A stretch of DNA of 64,000 nt from Rhododendron vialii (lineage: Eukaryota; Streptophyta; Magnoliopsida; Ericales; Ericaceae), in contig NC_080559.1 of the NCBI RefSeq assembly GCF_030253575.1, positions 31,584,501 through 31,648,500 on the forward strand. The letters are read 5' to 3'. Every line of letters starts with the position of its first letter. The first letter of the stretch is position 1. The notes under the pieces were generated by a model. The model ran no database searches. It was given only the letters and a program-made list of their open reading frames with translations, and was not told the DNA's origin. A program made the position numbers and the translations under genes. Positions 25,801-51,784 of this stretch are shown here, piece by piece.

Positions 25801-28800
25801 CAGAGCAAGATCACTTCTCATCATCGTATCCAGTAAACTCTTGTAGCTTTTCTCATAGCTGTGTGAACAGAACAAAAATAAATATCAAAACCAAAAGATA
25901 AAATAAAACATGCATACTAAGATTGGAAATCACAATTTCATCAACAACAAAGATTATTCTGGATAGTGGTTGCTATAAATGAAAAGCTCCACATAAATGT
26001 TACCTGTCGAGATCCTTGGCAAAAAAATAGAGAGCAATGTTATCTTCTTTAACACCAATTTCCTGAAACTGCAGAGGCCACGTACTCAAGCGAGGTACTT
26101 CATGCAAGAGAATTTTGGGAGGGAACATATTCACCACTTCAGGAACTTTTGGTGATGCAAAAGTTGATAAATGTGCTTGAATCCCATCACGTAACTCTGG
26201 GCGTTTCCCACTCTTCTGAACCTCAAAGCCCCCTCTGCATGCAAACAACATAAGCTCACAAGGAGACATTTTCAAGATCGCATTTGTCCAAAAAAACTAA
26301 GGAAACAATAAAATGACTTCAGCTAAGACAAGACATCAGGTAAAAAAAAGGAGGATCATACTGCCAAATGTATTCATGTTCTGGTATGACTGACATCTTC
26401 AATAGTACAGAGACAACTGGAATATCGTTACTTGGCGAGTCCCTCATGAAAAGCTTTCTATCGGAAGGCTCCATGAGATTAAGATCTCCAATTTTCAAAG
26501 TAGCCGCTTCAGACGGAAGTGAAGATAAATGCTTCATATTGTTAGCAGTTGTCTGTTCACAAGATTCGGCAGCAGAATTACGCGGTTGTGCTTGCCTTTC
26601 ACGCACCTCTTCCGCAGAAAAATTGTTCCTTGAGTTAATTGAAGTCGATTGATGATCTTGAGGACGTGTTCCACAATTTAAGCTTGTGGTTGACATGGAC
26701 AGCTCATCAGACTGGTCGGGAATCTTATTCTTTCTGTATATTCCAGGCTTTTTAAGCATAGCTGCCTCAATTGCCGCTTTCAATTTATTACCTTTATCCA
26801 CATCTTTTAAACTTCTTGAAGCAGATGCATCACCGAGAAGTGGCTGAGAATTTTCAACATTGGAGGAACCAATTTCTTTAGACTTTTGGCAGGGAGCACT
26901 TCTTCCACCAGCTACAATATTTGTCCTGGAGTGATTTATAGAACTCTCCTTCATTCTCTCACCAAGATTTGTTGATTCCGTAGGCCGAGGTAACACATCT
27001 GGAAGACTTTCATTCGTGCTACAAAATGGTCTCTCAGCTGTAAAAGTACTTGACGAGGGATTACATGTGCTGCTTATCCCATTGCTCGATGAAGCTCCGA
27101 CTACACCATGAGACGATGACTGCCCCTTAGTTTCACCTAATCCAGATGGATAGAATCAGAAACTTCAATAGACCAATATAGCCTAAAGGTAAAAAAGATA
27201 CCAAGAAAAACAAATATTTATTAAGTGTAGACAGAAGATAAAAATACCGATAATATAATACCTAAAGGAACTGGCATTTCTGAACCTCTTCGAGTTACAA
27301 GACTGTTTGACTTTGATAATGTACTTAATTTTCTGTCAGATTGCACACCCTTCGGTTCATGGTTGTTGCTTACAGAAGTAAGTGAGTAACTTTCACCGTA
27401 AGGTGCTACTTTTTTATCACCTCTCAACGTAGAGACAGTAGCATTGCCCGTCACTGAACCCACCATTGACCGCTCTGTTTTGAATGAATTCTTCCTTTCC
27501 AGTAAGTTCCTCTCTTTTGCTTGTTTTGATCCTTTTACATCATGGCCATGAGAAAATTTAGGGGATAACATCTTAACTTTTGACTCTGAAGGGTTTAAAC
27601 GACCTGGGTTTACGGATTTAAATGACATCGATTTGCCTATCGATCTGACAGGTCCCTCCTTAATATCAATGGAAGTGGATTCCCTAGCTGATTTCTGCTT
27701 TTGAAGAACAACTTCATCATCAAGTTTCACTGTCGGTGCATTTGTAGAATGGAATGAATTAGACTTCAATAAAGTACCTGCAAAAGGAACGGGGATTACT
27801 CCTAAAGATATAAGCCAAGTCAAGATAGCCATCAAAATAAATAAGGTAGAGCTACTGCCAAGTATAAAGAAAATAAATTATTAAAAAGAAGAATCAAGTA
27901 TGACAAACAATACCTTGAGATGTCTGCCCTCGTGGACCTTTAGGAGAAAACGCAGCTTTGGAATTATCACTACTGGTGCCAGAAGACAATTGGTGTGCAG
28001 ATTTCACTTTTCCTTTATCAAGGTTTGAGAATGAAAAATCACGAGAAAGTGCTGCTATTCTGCTGGGACTGGATGCCTTTGGCAAACCCACAGTTGTCTC
28101 AAGAGCCTGCCTTTTCACTGTTGCAGCAACTTCAGTGTTATCTGCATGTCTTTTACCGGCGGCTTTTCCACTCAGAATATCTTTATATGGTCTATTTCCC
28201 TCTACATCTGAATCTGTTAATGTCTTTTTTATCTTTGTATGGTCTATTTCCAGCGGCTTTTCCACAGGTGTCGCTTGCCCAGAAGATTGATTTTTGTCAT
28301 ACCCATCTACTGTCACAGTTGTATCCTGCTTCGGGTCTTTTATTTCTTCATCAAACTTACATTCTTCACACAACCAATCACCCTCTGGTACTTTCTCCAT
28401 CGTTTCCCGCATGCAATAGCTATGTGACAACAATAAAAATATTAAGAATAGCTAGAACGCGAAATGTTAATCTGCATAAAATTGGAAGGTAAATATTCCA
28501 TAGAAGACATTAACATAAAAATCCTAGGCTTACGTGTGCTCTGCACCATCACTGCACCTTGTACATATGGCAAGTAAATCCTCTCGACCTGCATCTCCAC
28601 AGATATCGCAAACTTTTACCTGTTTCCACATGGTAAAAAAATTTCAGGAAGGGAATACATCCCAAACCAATGACTGCAGAAACCAAACAACGACATGCTG
28701 CCTGAAAGATGCATGGAATGTAAGGAGATAGCCCCGCAGAGATGATGGATTTTACGAGAGATATAATGTCAATACTTACATCTTGCTCTTCAATATCGGA

Positions 28801-31409
28801 TTCATCACTATCATCAACAGACTTGGAATTTTCCTTCAGGCCAGGTAATCCATGTGACTCCTTGACCACCTTAATTTCTTCAATTTGCCCTGGAGAATTC
28901 ACAGCATCAGTTGGCAATCCACCACTAACCTTGTCTGTTTCTGCTTCCAAGTCCATCATATTCTTACATGAATGAGATTCACCAATCACGGTTCTATTAT
29001 CATGACTGGCCAAAACTTTCGCATCATTAACACTGCTTACACAAGAAATGCTCTCTCCATGGCTTTCTAAGACTTCTTGGTCCCCAAACTTTTTTGTAAG
29101 GGTCCTATTACCAGCATTGTATTGTGGTTTTAAAAGGAGCTGGTTATCCCCACCAGTAACACCAGATAACAAATTTTGATGCATCTCAACATCACCAGTC
29201 CTCAAACAAGCTTTACTCTCAGCATTTTCAGAGAGAGAATCCTGATTTGAATTGACACTAAACAAGTTACTTGTTTCACTAGCACTATTCTGACCACTGC
29301 GATATGGAGTGCGCTTAACAGGTACTACATCATTAACAGAATACTGACTGCCAGCATTTCCTTCACTTGATTCATCAGAGAACTCATCTGCCTTTGACCC
29401 CATGAGAGCTCGATTAGCATGCAAGCAAGATGAGCAAGGAGCAGAACACATGTTACACGTCCCAGATTCTGCTCTCATGAGGACTTTCCTACTCTTACAA
29501 TGCCTATTTGACTCCTTTTCATCTCGAGACAAGACCTGAAATAACAGCAGAAATCAAGCAAGTGAATACATGTAGTAAAAAAGGACAATGAGTTTCCATA
29601 TCACATGTGTGATACTCTTTCCTACCAAAAGGAACAGTGATCATCAAGGAGATTTGAAGAGTAATTGACCAATAATCAATGAAGTCATGGTCCTCATGAA
29701 TGCTACTAAAGTCGTGAAAATTTTGAGTTTGTGGAGAAGTTTAGCCCGCAAACCACAAGGACGTATGTGGTTATAATTCAAATTCAGGGGTGATCCGCAA
29801 GTGGAGTAAACCACAAAGGTGTAAATGAACTTTGCGCTAAAATTATGCAGAAAACAAGCCAGCTTGAAACCTAGCCCGAATAGACATAAAACAAGAAACA
29901 TGAATACGTGTCATGCCAATAAGAAATACATTGCCGCTTTTATGAATTTGCTTTTTCTAGAGCTTCCTATAACTTGCATTGCCTCCACAACCACCTACCT
30001 CATAAGAACTTTGGATTCACAAGCCCCTGTCCTTCAAAAGTAAATATAGGCCCTCCCATTCAACACAACATAATAAAATTGAACCTATCTCTACAATTGC
30101 TTTAAAACCACAAGTAGATTATTGCATGTCCAAATAAGCAGAATCTGGTCGTGAAGTCCGGAGGAAAAACAACAGCGATGAGAAAATACAGAAAAAAACA
30201 TCACACATGGACTGCGCAGAACAGAACATGACAAGCTTAATGAATAACTATAACACGTCAAGAAGTACAACACACTCGAGAACAGTCCATAAGAATCAGT
30301 ACTTTTAAAAAACTACAAATAATGTTGTAACCAAAGGTTCTGAATACCATACAAGCTAGAGTACCAGTTTCCCTACTAATATGGTACATATCGATACCGG
30401 TGAGATACCAATACGGTCTCGGATTTATCGCTACTAGTGTTATTTTTTCACATTAAAGAATTTAGTATAATATATGTATTTATTAAAAATAAAATTAATT
30501 TAAAAGTAATCCGGTATTGACCGATACTGTCCGGTATTTGATCGGTACTGTCCGGTATTGATCGGTTGAACAAAATAAATTTAGACGCAGTCTAGTACAT
30601 GTCCAGTACTTGATACCAACCAGTACTTGAGCCGGAATGGAATTAGAGGTGTAGGTACCGGATTTAGTCAATACCCGCACGCACCGGCCGGAAAGGTACA
30701 GGATTCCAAACCTTGGTTGTAACTTATAACCAATTCAAAGCTAGTAATTATATTTTGCGTGCCACAGGTAAGTAGTATAAATCGATTTGCAATCAAGATG
30801 CAAACCACAAACCTCGAGATAAGAGCATAGTACAAGACCAGAATAACTGAAACATTCTCACCGCGTTATCTCACCATATTAGCCTGAATGTCACAGTCTG
30901 TTTCGTCCACTGGCCCTTGCATCTGATATCTGCCACTCAAGACTGGTGTGATCTAGAACACACACAGAAACCAAAGGACGTCAATTTACCGCATTCGGAA
31001 ACGTTAACCGACTAAAAGAAATCATTCTAAACGCATCCGACAGAAAACAAAATCTGCGTCTCTCTCTAACAATTAAATTCCAGAGAGAGAGAGCGCGAGG
31101 CGCACGGCTGCACGCTTAAGACTATTAAAAAACCTAAACTTCAAAAGAGCAATTGAACTATCAATTGAAAACCGATTAAGGCCTTTTGCTCGGATTGAGT
31201 ACAAATCGATGGAATAATTACTAGAGAAATCATGCGATGGTTCAGTAAATTGATTAGAAAAGTATGAAAACAGCAAATTAATACAACAAAAGAATCGTAT
31301 ACGAAAGTGAATTAGGGCAAGATAAATTACATGCCTCCGGTTGCGAAATCGAGCGAGTCACAGCGTACAAGTCCTCGAGGGTTCGTACCTTGCGCTTATC
31401 CGATGCCAT
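22822..31409 (-). CDS. AIPP2: AIPP2-like PHD-finger protein (11 exons, about 1504 aa)
   Basis: Nuclear protein of the AIPP2/PAIPP2 family; in Arabidopsis these act with BAH-domain proteins and CPL2 in H3K27me3-linked repression. Exons (gene order): 31409-31335, 30952-30875, 29535-28780, 28619-28534, 28419-27914, 27777-27262, 27136-26362, 26234-26004, 25858-25734, 24944-24529, 23772-22822; all joins are in frame, 4515 nt. N terminus MASDKRKVRTLEDLYAV. A Cys cluster CNMCSAPCSSC follows in exon 3. The PHD finger is C4HC3, C307, C310, C322, C325, H331, C334, C349, C352, split over exons 4-5. A SPOC-like AIPP2 domain spans about residues 915-1060 (EHEYIWQGGFEV, LHEVPRLSTWPLQF, ALYFFAKDLDSYEKSY), then WNTLYFLWGVFRGKK. 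Intron 1 appears to use a GC donor. The rest is Ser-rich and probably disordered. AIPP2 and PAIPP2 cannot be told apart here. Confidence 0.85.
25342..25480 (+). mobile_element. Short SINE in intron 9 of the PHD-finger gene
   Basis: 139 bp with a pol III A-box-like start (AGTGCAGTTGGTG), a B box (GGTTCGATTCTC) and an A-run end. The 15-bp target duplication AAACCATGGCAAACA flanks it exactly (25327-25341 and 25481-25495). It is antisense to the host gene. Confidence 0.85.
30324..30723. mobile_element. MITE-like element in intron 2 of the PHD-finger gene
   Basis: Ends GTTGTAACCAAAGGTT and AACCTTGGTTGTAAC are imperfect inverted repeats. The interior is rich in short GGTATTGATCGGTACTG-type repeats. 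A related-looking end (CCAAGGTTTTAAATCG) occurs at about 18228. Class unknown. Confidence 0.5.
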
Positions 31410-31536
31410 CGGCGCCGAGACCAACGCGATCGAGATAGAACATCAACTTTTCGTTTTCAATTGCCTTTATGTGTCGATATATATATATGTATGTATAGGA
31501 TATACCTGATTCAAGACCTGCAAACGGAAACCCAAA

Positions 31537-31540
<4 letters not shown>

Positions 31541-31606
<66 letters not shown>
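31541..31606. repeat. (CT)n(CA)n microsatellite upstream of the PHD-finger gene
   Basis: Pure CT then CA dinucleotides about 130-200 bp before the start codon at 31409. A second CT tract is at 31745-31785. Confidence 0.9.
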
Positions 31607-31608
<2 letters not shown>

Positions 31609-31740
31609 CGTGCTCCTTGTGTCTACAATCTGAAATTATTAAATTTGGTAAATCCCGATGATTAATAACAAGAGAGTAGTACTCTGTGGAAAAATGCCGA
31701 GGAATCTGCACAAAATCTTCTTATCGACTCGGTTAACTTT

Positions 31741-31786
<46 letters not shown>

Positions 31787-32598
31787 GTTTTTTTTTATAT
31801 TCTCTCCTTATTTTCTTGCTTCTCTCTCTTTCTCTCCCTCTCCTCCCCCCGTAGAAACGCAGTGCAATTAATTTCCCCCTCACGAAAACGAAAATAATAT
31901 TGGGAGTAACATCACAAATACTATGAGAAATTATTTCCTCACCCCTTTTTATTATCGGGCAATTTTTTTTCATTATTCACCTGAAACTACTATTAAATTA
32001 TCCTAGCTTTATTATCCGTATTTTATACTACTCTTTAAGGATGATAATTTTTACGTTCTTTTTTTTTAATAACATCGCTCCCTTTTTCTTTTCTTTTTTT
32101 CCTTGTAACGTAATTTAAAATGTTGTCCTTTAAAGTGTAAAAGAATATATAAATGAAAATATACACATCATAATAAGACAAGGTAATGTGGGTTATACCA
32201 AAAGGGAGTGTATGGATTTGTTCCAATAGGTGTTTCTTTGATTGACTTATTATTAATCTCAATTTCAGCCTCGATTCTTGGATATAGGATTGTTCTTAGT
32301 TTTGTTCAGCGATATGATGCCGCCAATCCTTATTCCTTTAATCTTTGTAACAATTTTAAAAATTAATAAAAAAATTGTTGTTCAAAAAATAATAATAAAA
32401 TGATTAATATGAATGACGATTTGATAATTTTAAACACAAAAAAGTGCAAATTAATAAAAGGAAAAAGAGGGTGAAAATCATCTCCTCAAAATATATGTGC
32501 ATTTTTTGTATAGTTATGTTATTCTACAACTATGGAAAGGGAAACGATTGACCAAAATTCTTGTTTGTTTGAATGCAAGGAATATTCAATCTGTCATA

Positions 32599-32957
32599 GG
32601 TGGAAACCAAGGGGTTTCCAATTTTCACCATCACATGTGGGCCCTACAAGATATTTTTTGTTACAATTTGAATCCTTCATCTTGTAGAACACGTACAGTG
32701 GTATGTATATGAAAAAAATCAACTTGATTGGATATCGCTAGGTATATCAAAACTTGAATTATTTTGGTTTACAAAATGGACGGTCATAGATTTTAAAGTT
32801 AAACTGTTTATGACTGTCCATTTCCTAAATCGAAATTCGAATTTTAATGTACGTATGGATGTTTGACCTAACTCTATAAGATGAACGATTCAGATTATAA
32901 CAAAAAATGCTTGATGGAGCTCGTAATGAGTTGTGGTGGAAAACCAAAGGTTTCCAC
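32599..32957. mobile_element. Foldback MITE (about 359 bp)
   Basis: GGTGGAAACCAAGGGGTTTCC at the left pairs with the complement of AACCAAAGGTTTCCACAG at the right; further inverted matches include TTTTTTGTTACAATTTGAATC. No coding potential. Confidence 0.65.
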
Positions 32958-33388
32958 AGCATATGGAAAGAATTTTAACTCTATTCAAAATTAAAAAAAG
33001 TAAAGGAAAGTAAAGGACTATTGATGTAAGTTGAACCCAATACTTTCATAGCCTTAAAATAAAATTTCCAATCACTTGAGATAACTTGCGACTTCAGCAA
33101 ATAAGTTGATGCGTGATTTTTTTAAGGTTTTTATTTTTAAGCATTTGCTTTGCGATTTTGGAATGTTTAATAAGCTGTGGAGGAATATCAGCTGATCCTA
33201 ATAGGCCCCAGCCGGAAAATTATGCATTGACCCTGCGATCGATGCCCTAGTCCTCCCTTCAACATTTTTTAGGCATCCGAGATTAAATGTGAGGACTCCA
33301 TGATGTGTGGTGGGAAGAGACTTAAAACACCACCTCGTCCCCAAGGCCCAAGGGTACTTAATAATCTTTCGGCCCAGCTACATGCAAT

Positions 33389-33545
33389 GTTCTAAAAGTC
33401 GTTAGGCGCTAGTCGGGCGATCGGCCACCTTCGAGCGATTAATCGGTGCATATTAATTAGTAATCGACGATTAATCGTTAGCCAAACTTAATTGAATAAA
33501 CCTCGCTAGCAATTAATTACCGATTAATTCGTTATTTTAGAACAC
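33389..33545. mobile_element. Small MITE-like element (157 bp)
   Basis: Ends TGTTCTAAAA and TTTTAGAACA are inverted repeats. The interior has TAATTAGTAATCGACGATTA-type repeats. Low-complexity origin is possible. Confidence 0.45.
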
Positions 33546-34630
33546 TGGCCACATATGCTTTGGGTAAAATGTATCTCCCCAACCTAATACTCTAGGATAT
33601 ACGGAGTATATTATTAAATGCTCTAGATAATTGCTTCAAGAGCACGAAATTATCCTTTTTTCCTCAGTTTGACCTCAAACAGGAAATGCGTGTTTGCTTG
33701 TTCGTATAAACTTTACAAGGCATTTTACACCTTTTTTGTGAAGTTGATTCTAGGCTTAATTTAATCAATTCAATTTATTATAGACGAAGGATATGCCATT
33801 TATTTACTATACGGATAGGTTGATACGATGGGAAATTAGAACGATTTTGCATATGCCAAAATGTTTGTCGTACCTTCTACTTTTTCAGGTATCCCCATCT
33901 TTTAGAATCGTAATTTTTTTAATTGCTCAAATGTCTAAATCAGTTTACACTTGGCTAGACTAATCTCCGAGGCCAGACTAATCTCCGAGAGACCAATCTC
34001 ATGTATCTATGATTCCACCGAATAGCAAGCATTAGGTCCGCCTTACCCTAGAAACCCTAAACAGAAATTTGCAAACAATCGGGAGACCAAAAAACCTGGC
34101 TGCTGGAGAAGATCATTTTCCAACGGGTTAAAAAAATCCCTCCAAAAATCCAGCATATCCACACGACATCAAGAGAAAAGAGATACTATTACTGGATAAT
34201 AGAAGTGCTAAACTGCCAATACCATCAAAAAACAATGCGGCAACAATAGACACAGAAGTAACAATATCTACCCATGCAACTGAGGGACTCCTAGGGTCCT
34301 GATAATGTTACATTTTCAAATTTTACAATCAATTAGAAGCCATTTGAATCTTTGATACATCATGTAGTATAGATGCACCCAAAAACATTGGACGCCAGTG
34401 AAGTATACGCGTGTGAGTTACAAAACCATGTGTAAAGTCGATACAAAAATTCACCCCCCTCCGAAGTATGTGCTATCGAACCCCATCGATGTTTCCAAAC
34501 TTCTGATTAGAGATGCAAACATTGCTTCAGGGGAGCTAACTAGGTTCTTGTTCACATACCAGGGAAGTCTCAATAGACCTGCAGCCAGTTGCAGTTCCAT
34601 TCAGTAGATGAATCATATAAAGTTATGCAG

Positions 34631-34670
<40 letters not shown>

Positions 34671-34946
34671 GCACCTTCCTTCGCATTGAATTGATATCTA
34701 CAAGCCAAGTGTGCTTCCTGTTCACATTCCAGTAAGATAACATAAACAATTTCGACGATCAAGCACCGAGTTGTTAAAATGACAACTTAAAAATTCAAAA
34801 TCAGATCATCTCACAGAAAAGCCTTCCTACGGTATCTGTTTCAGTATATCCAATTATCCATTCAGGAAATAATGATACAAAATCTAAGTAGTCACCGAGT
34901 TATGAACCACAATAATACTTACCAAAAATAAATACACAGGGATGTG

Positions 34947-49629
<14,683 letters not shown>

Positions 49630-49785
49630 GGTTCCCCCCCTCTTCTCCTCTCGGGCTTTCTCTCTGTATCTCCTTCCGACGACGACAATGATGATCTGTC
49701 TTTTCAAGTTCTAATCACTGTATTTCGGTGGATCGATTCTGATGCGGTACCCAAACGCAAGTACATTTATAATTTTTCCCCAAAG

Positions 49786-49995
49786 ATGCTACATACACAA
49801 CGGTTGTGCAAAATATCAAACACAATCAATCTTCATCCGTCCATTGTAGTAATAAATGGTTAAGATTCGTTCAAACTTTTCCTTTGAAGAGTTAAACTTT
49901 TCATTGGAAGAGTTTTTTTTAAAATCTAGAGCGTCCAAACACATCTGAACGGTCAGAATTAGTTACACAACACACAACGGTTGTATGAGTATCAT
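49786..49995. mobile_element. MITE-like element upstream of GTG
   Basis: Approximate inverted ends GATGCTACATACACAACGG and the complement of CAACGGTTGTATGAGTATC. It is weakly delimited. Confidence 0.45.
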
Positions 49996-50608
49996 TTCCG
50001 TTGTTTCTGTTTTCCCGTTTGGTCAATAAGATCGAGGTTTTTTTTTTTTTTTTCCTTCCCCTTTTATATGGTAAGATATGTTCGGCCAGCTTATGCAAAT
50101 TGACTCGTTTGTTACTGGTTCGATCAAAGTCAGAAAATTTACACCGGAACCAGAGATTTTCAAGAAATTTATTTCTAACGGTCTGACCTTAATAATGTGG
50201 AAAACAAATTCACCAATTAACCGGACTAATCCTTGGGCTAAGGGATTCTTGAATTATGTTGCTAAAATACACAATCCTACTGAAAGCATGTCAAGCAGTC
50301 TTTAGTCATTTTGCCCAGTAAAAATGACTATTTTTACAATAGCTAGCCACAAAATTTAGGAAACCCCAACAGTCTAGGCATTTAGAAAAATTAGGGTTTT
50401 CAAATAAAACCAAAATTTGATTAGAATAGAATCAGAAACCATTAAATAAGGACGGAAAAAGTAGTATAAAAGTGAGTGTATAATCCACTAATCCATTCTC
50501 TCTCCTCTGTTGTCTCTCTATTGCATCGGGCTCTTTCTATTTCCTCTCTTTTATTTGACATTAACCGATTCTTTCTCTCTCCCCTTCTCTCTCCCATCTC
50601 ATTCCTTC

Positions 50609-50713
50609 TTGCCCTTCGACAGTTGAGGAGTTCCATAACAAATATTGATCTGACATGGCCTTCTTGCCCTTCGACAGTTGAGGAGTTCCATAACAAATAT
50701 TGATCTGACATGG
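50609..50713. repeat. 55-bp tandem duplication
   Basis: The segment starting CTTGCCCTTCGACAGTTGAG and ending GATCTGACATGG occurs twice in direct, adjacent order with no difference seen, so it is recent. Confidence 0.85.
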
Positions 50714-51784
50714 ACAACTACTTGCATTAGGGGTAAATGTTTACACTTTATATTACTCACAGTTTCTGACTAATTCACTATGCAAACACATTTCTTGTAC
50801 ATTATCACACTTTATTAACCCCGCGTACTCATTAAAATAAATAAATCAACCCTATCCTAGTAACAGAAGTAGGGGGAGGGGTGATGTGAGCAATCACAGT
50901 AGCGCATAGCTGCGCCCATCTGACTGTCTGTCTCGATAATTAATGGTTTGGACTTTTAACTCTCCCGCGGAATAGTTTATTTCAAATCCAGACTATCCAA
51001 AACATTTTTGACTAGTAAGATCAATATCCTGTCGTACGCTGTTGTGATTTGTTTATAACAACCACCCATTCTTCCCATATTAACCCCACCATGCCCACAT
51101 CATTTCATCTCGCAATCTTGTCTTGATATTAAGGCAAAGCCTAAACAATAGTTTGATTTTTACGAGTTAATATTGAACAAGTTGTAAAAAAAAGTTTATA
51201 AAAAGGCTTCAGCAATGAAGTTCTTTTCAACCCGTCTAAGCACCTAACTCGCTGAATCCAAACAGTTTAAAAAAAAACTTATCAACCCGTTGGTTTTAAA
51301 AGGCCACGGATAGGCAGAGGATTAAAATTTTGCCAACCGCCAAATACGGGTTGTTTTTTTTGAAAAAATGACGGCCAATGACGTATTTTAATAATTAATA
51401 CCCGCCAAGGACATTTTCAGCATTAACAAATGTTCTTAGCATATACTTGACAGATATTAATTATCAAAACATATCCTGGACTGTCATTTTCCCTTGTTTT
51501 TTTCCCATTTAAATTACCCACCAACCCGGCCCGTGGACACCCCGCGGCATTATTAAAAAAAATTCGGTAAAGCTGGTCTCATTTGAGAAACCACAGGGAA
51601 GTCTATGTAATTATTCGAAACATCAGGGAGGTTAGTGTTGTTTACCCTCGCTGTAAATAAATCCCGATCGCCACGTTGTATTTTCCCGCCAAATAGTGGA
51701 GAAGCAGAGAGAAAATCGAGGCGTGTAGGGGGCAGATTTCTATCAGAGTATCGGAACCCTAATTTTCAGCCCATTGAGCTTCAG

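Larger units (their letters stand above)
31410..34946. other. Intergenic DNA, PHD-finger gene 5' side to GTG gene 3' side
   Basis: Contains CT/CA microsatellites at 31541-31606 and 31745-31785 just upstream of the PHD-finger gene (probably 5' UTR or promoter), two foldback elements, and an AG microsatellite at 34635-34668 that probably lies near the GTG 3' end. No gene is seen. Confidence 0.5.
49630..51784. promoter_or_regulatory. Divergent intergenic region between GTG and ORC3
   Basis: About 2.15 kb between two start codons on opposite strands, so both promoters lie here. It contains a MITE-like element (49786-49995), a duplicated 55-bp segment at about 50609-50713, and CT-rich stretches near 50497-50600. 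No clear TATA box can be assigned to either gene. Confidence 0.6.

Noticed and set aside
49630..49707. Upstream start (MKRQ..) for the GTG protein
   Set aside because: The family N terminus matches [10 protein letters not shown] at 49629; the extra 26 residues are basic and unlike the family, though the frame is open.
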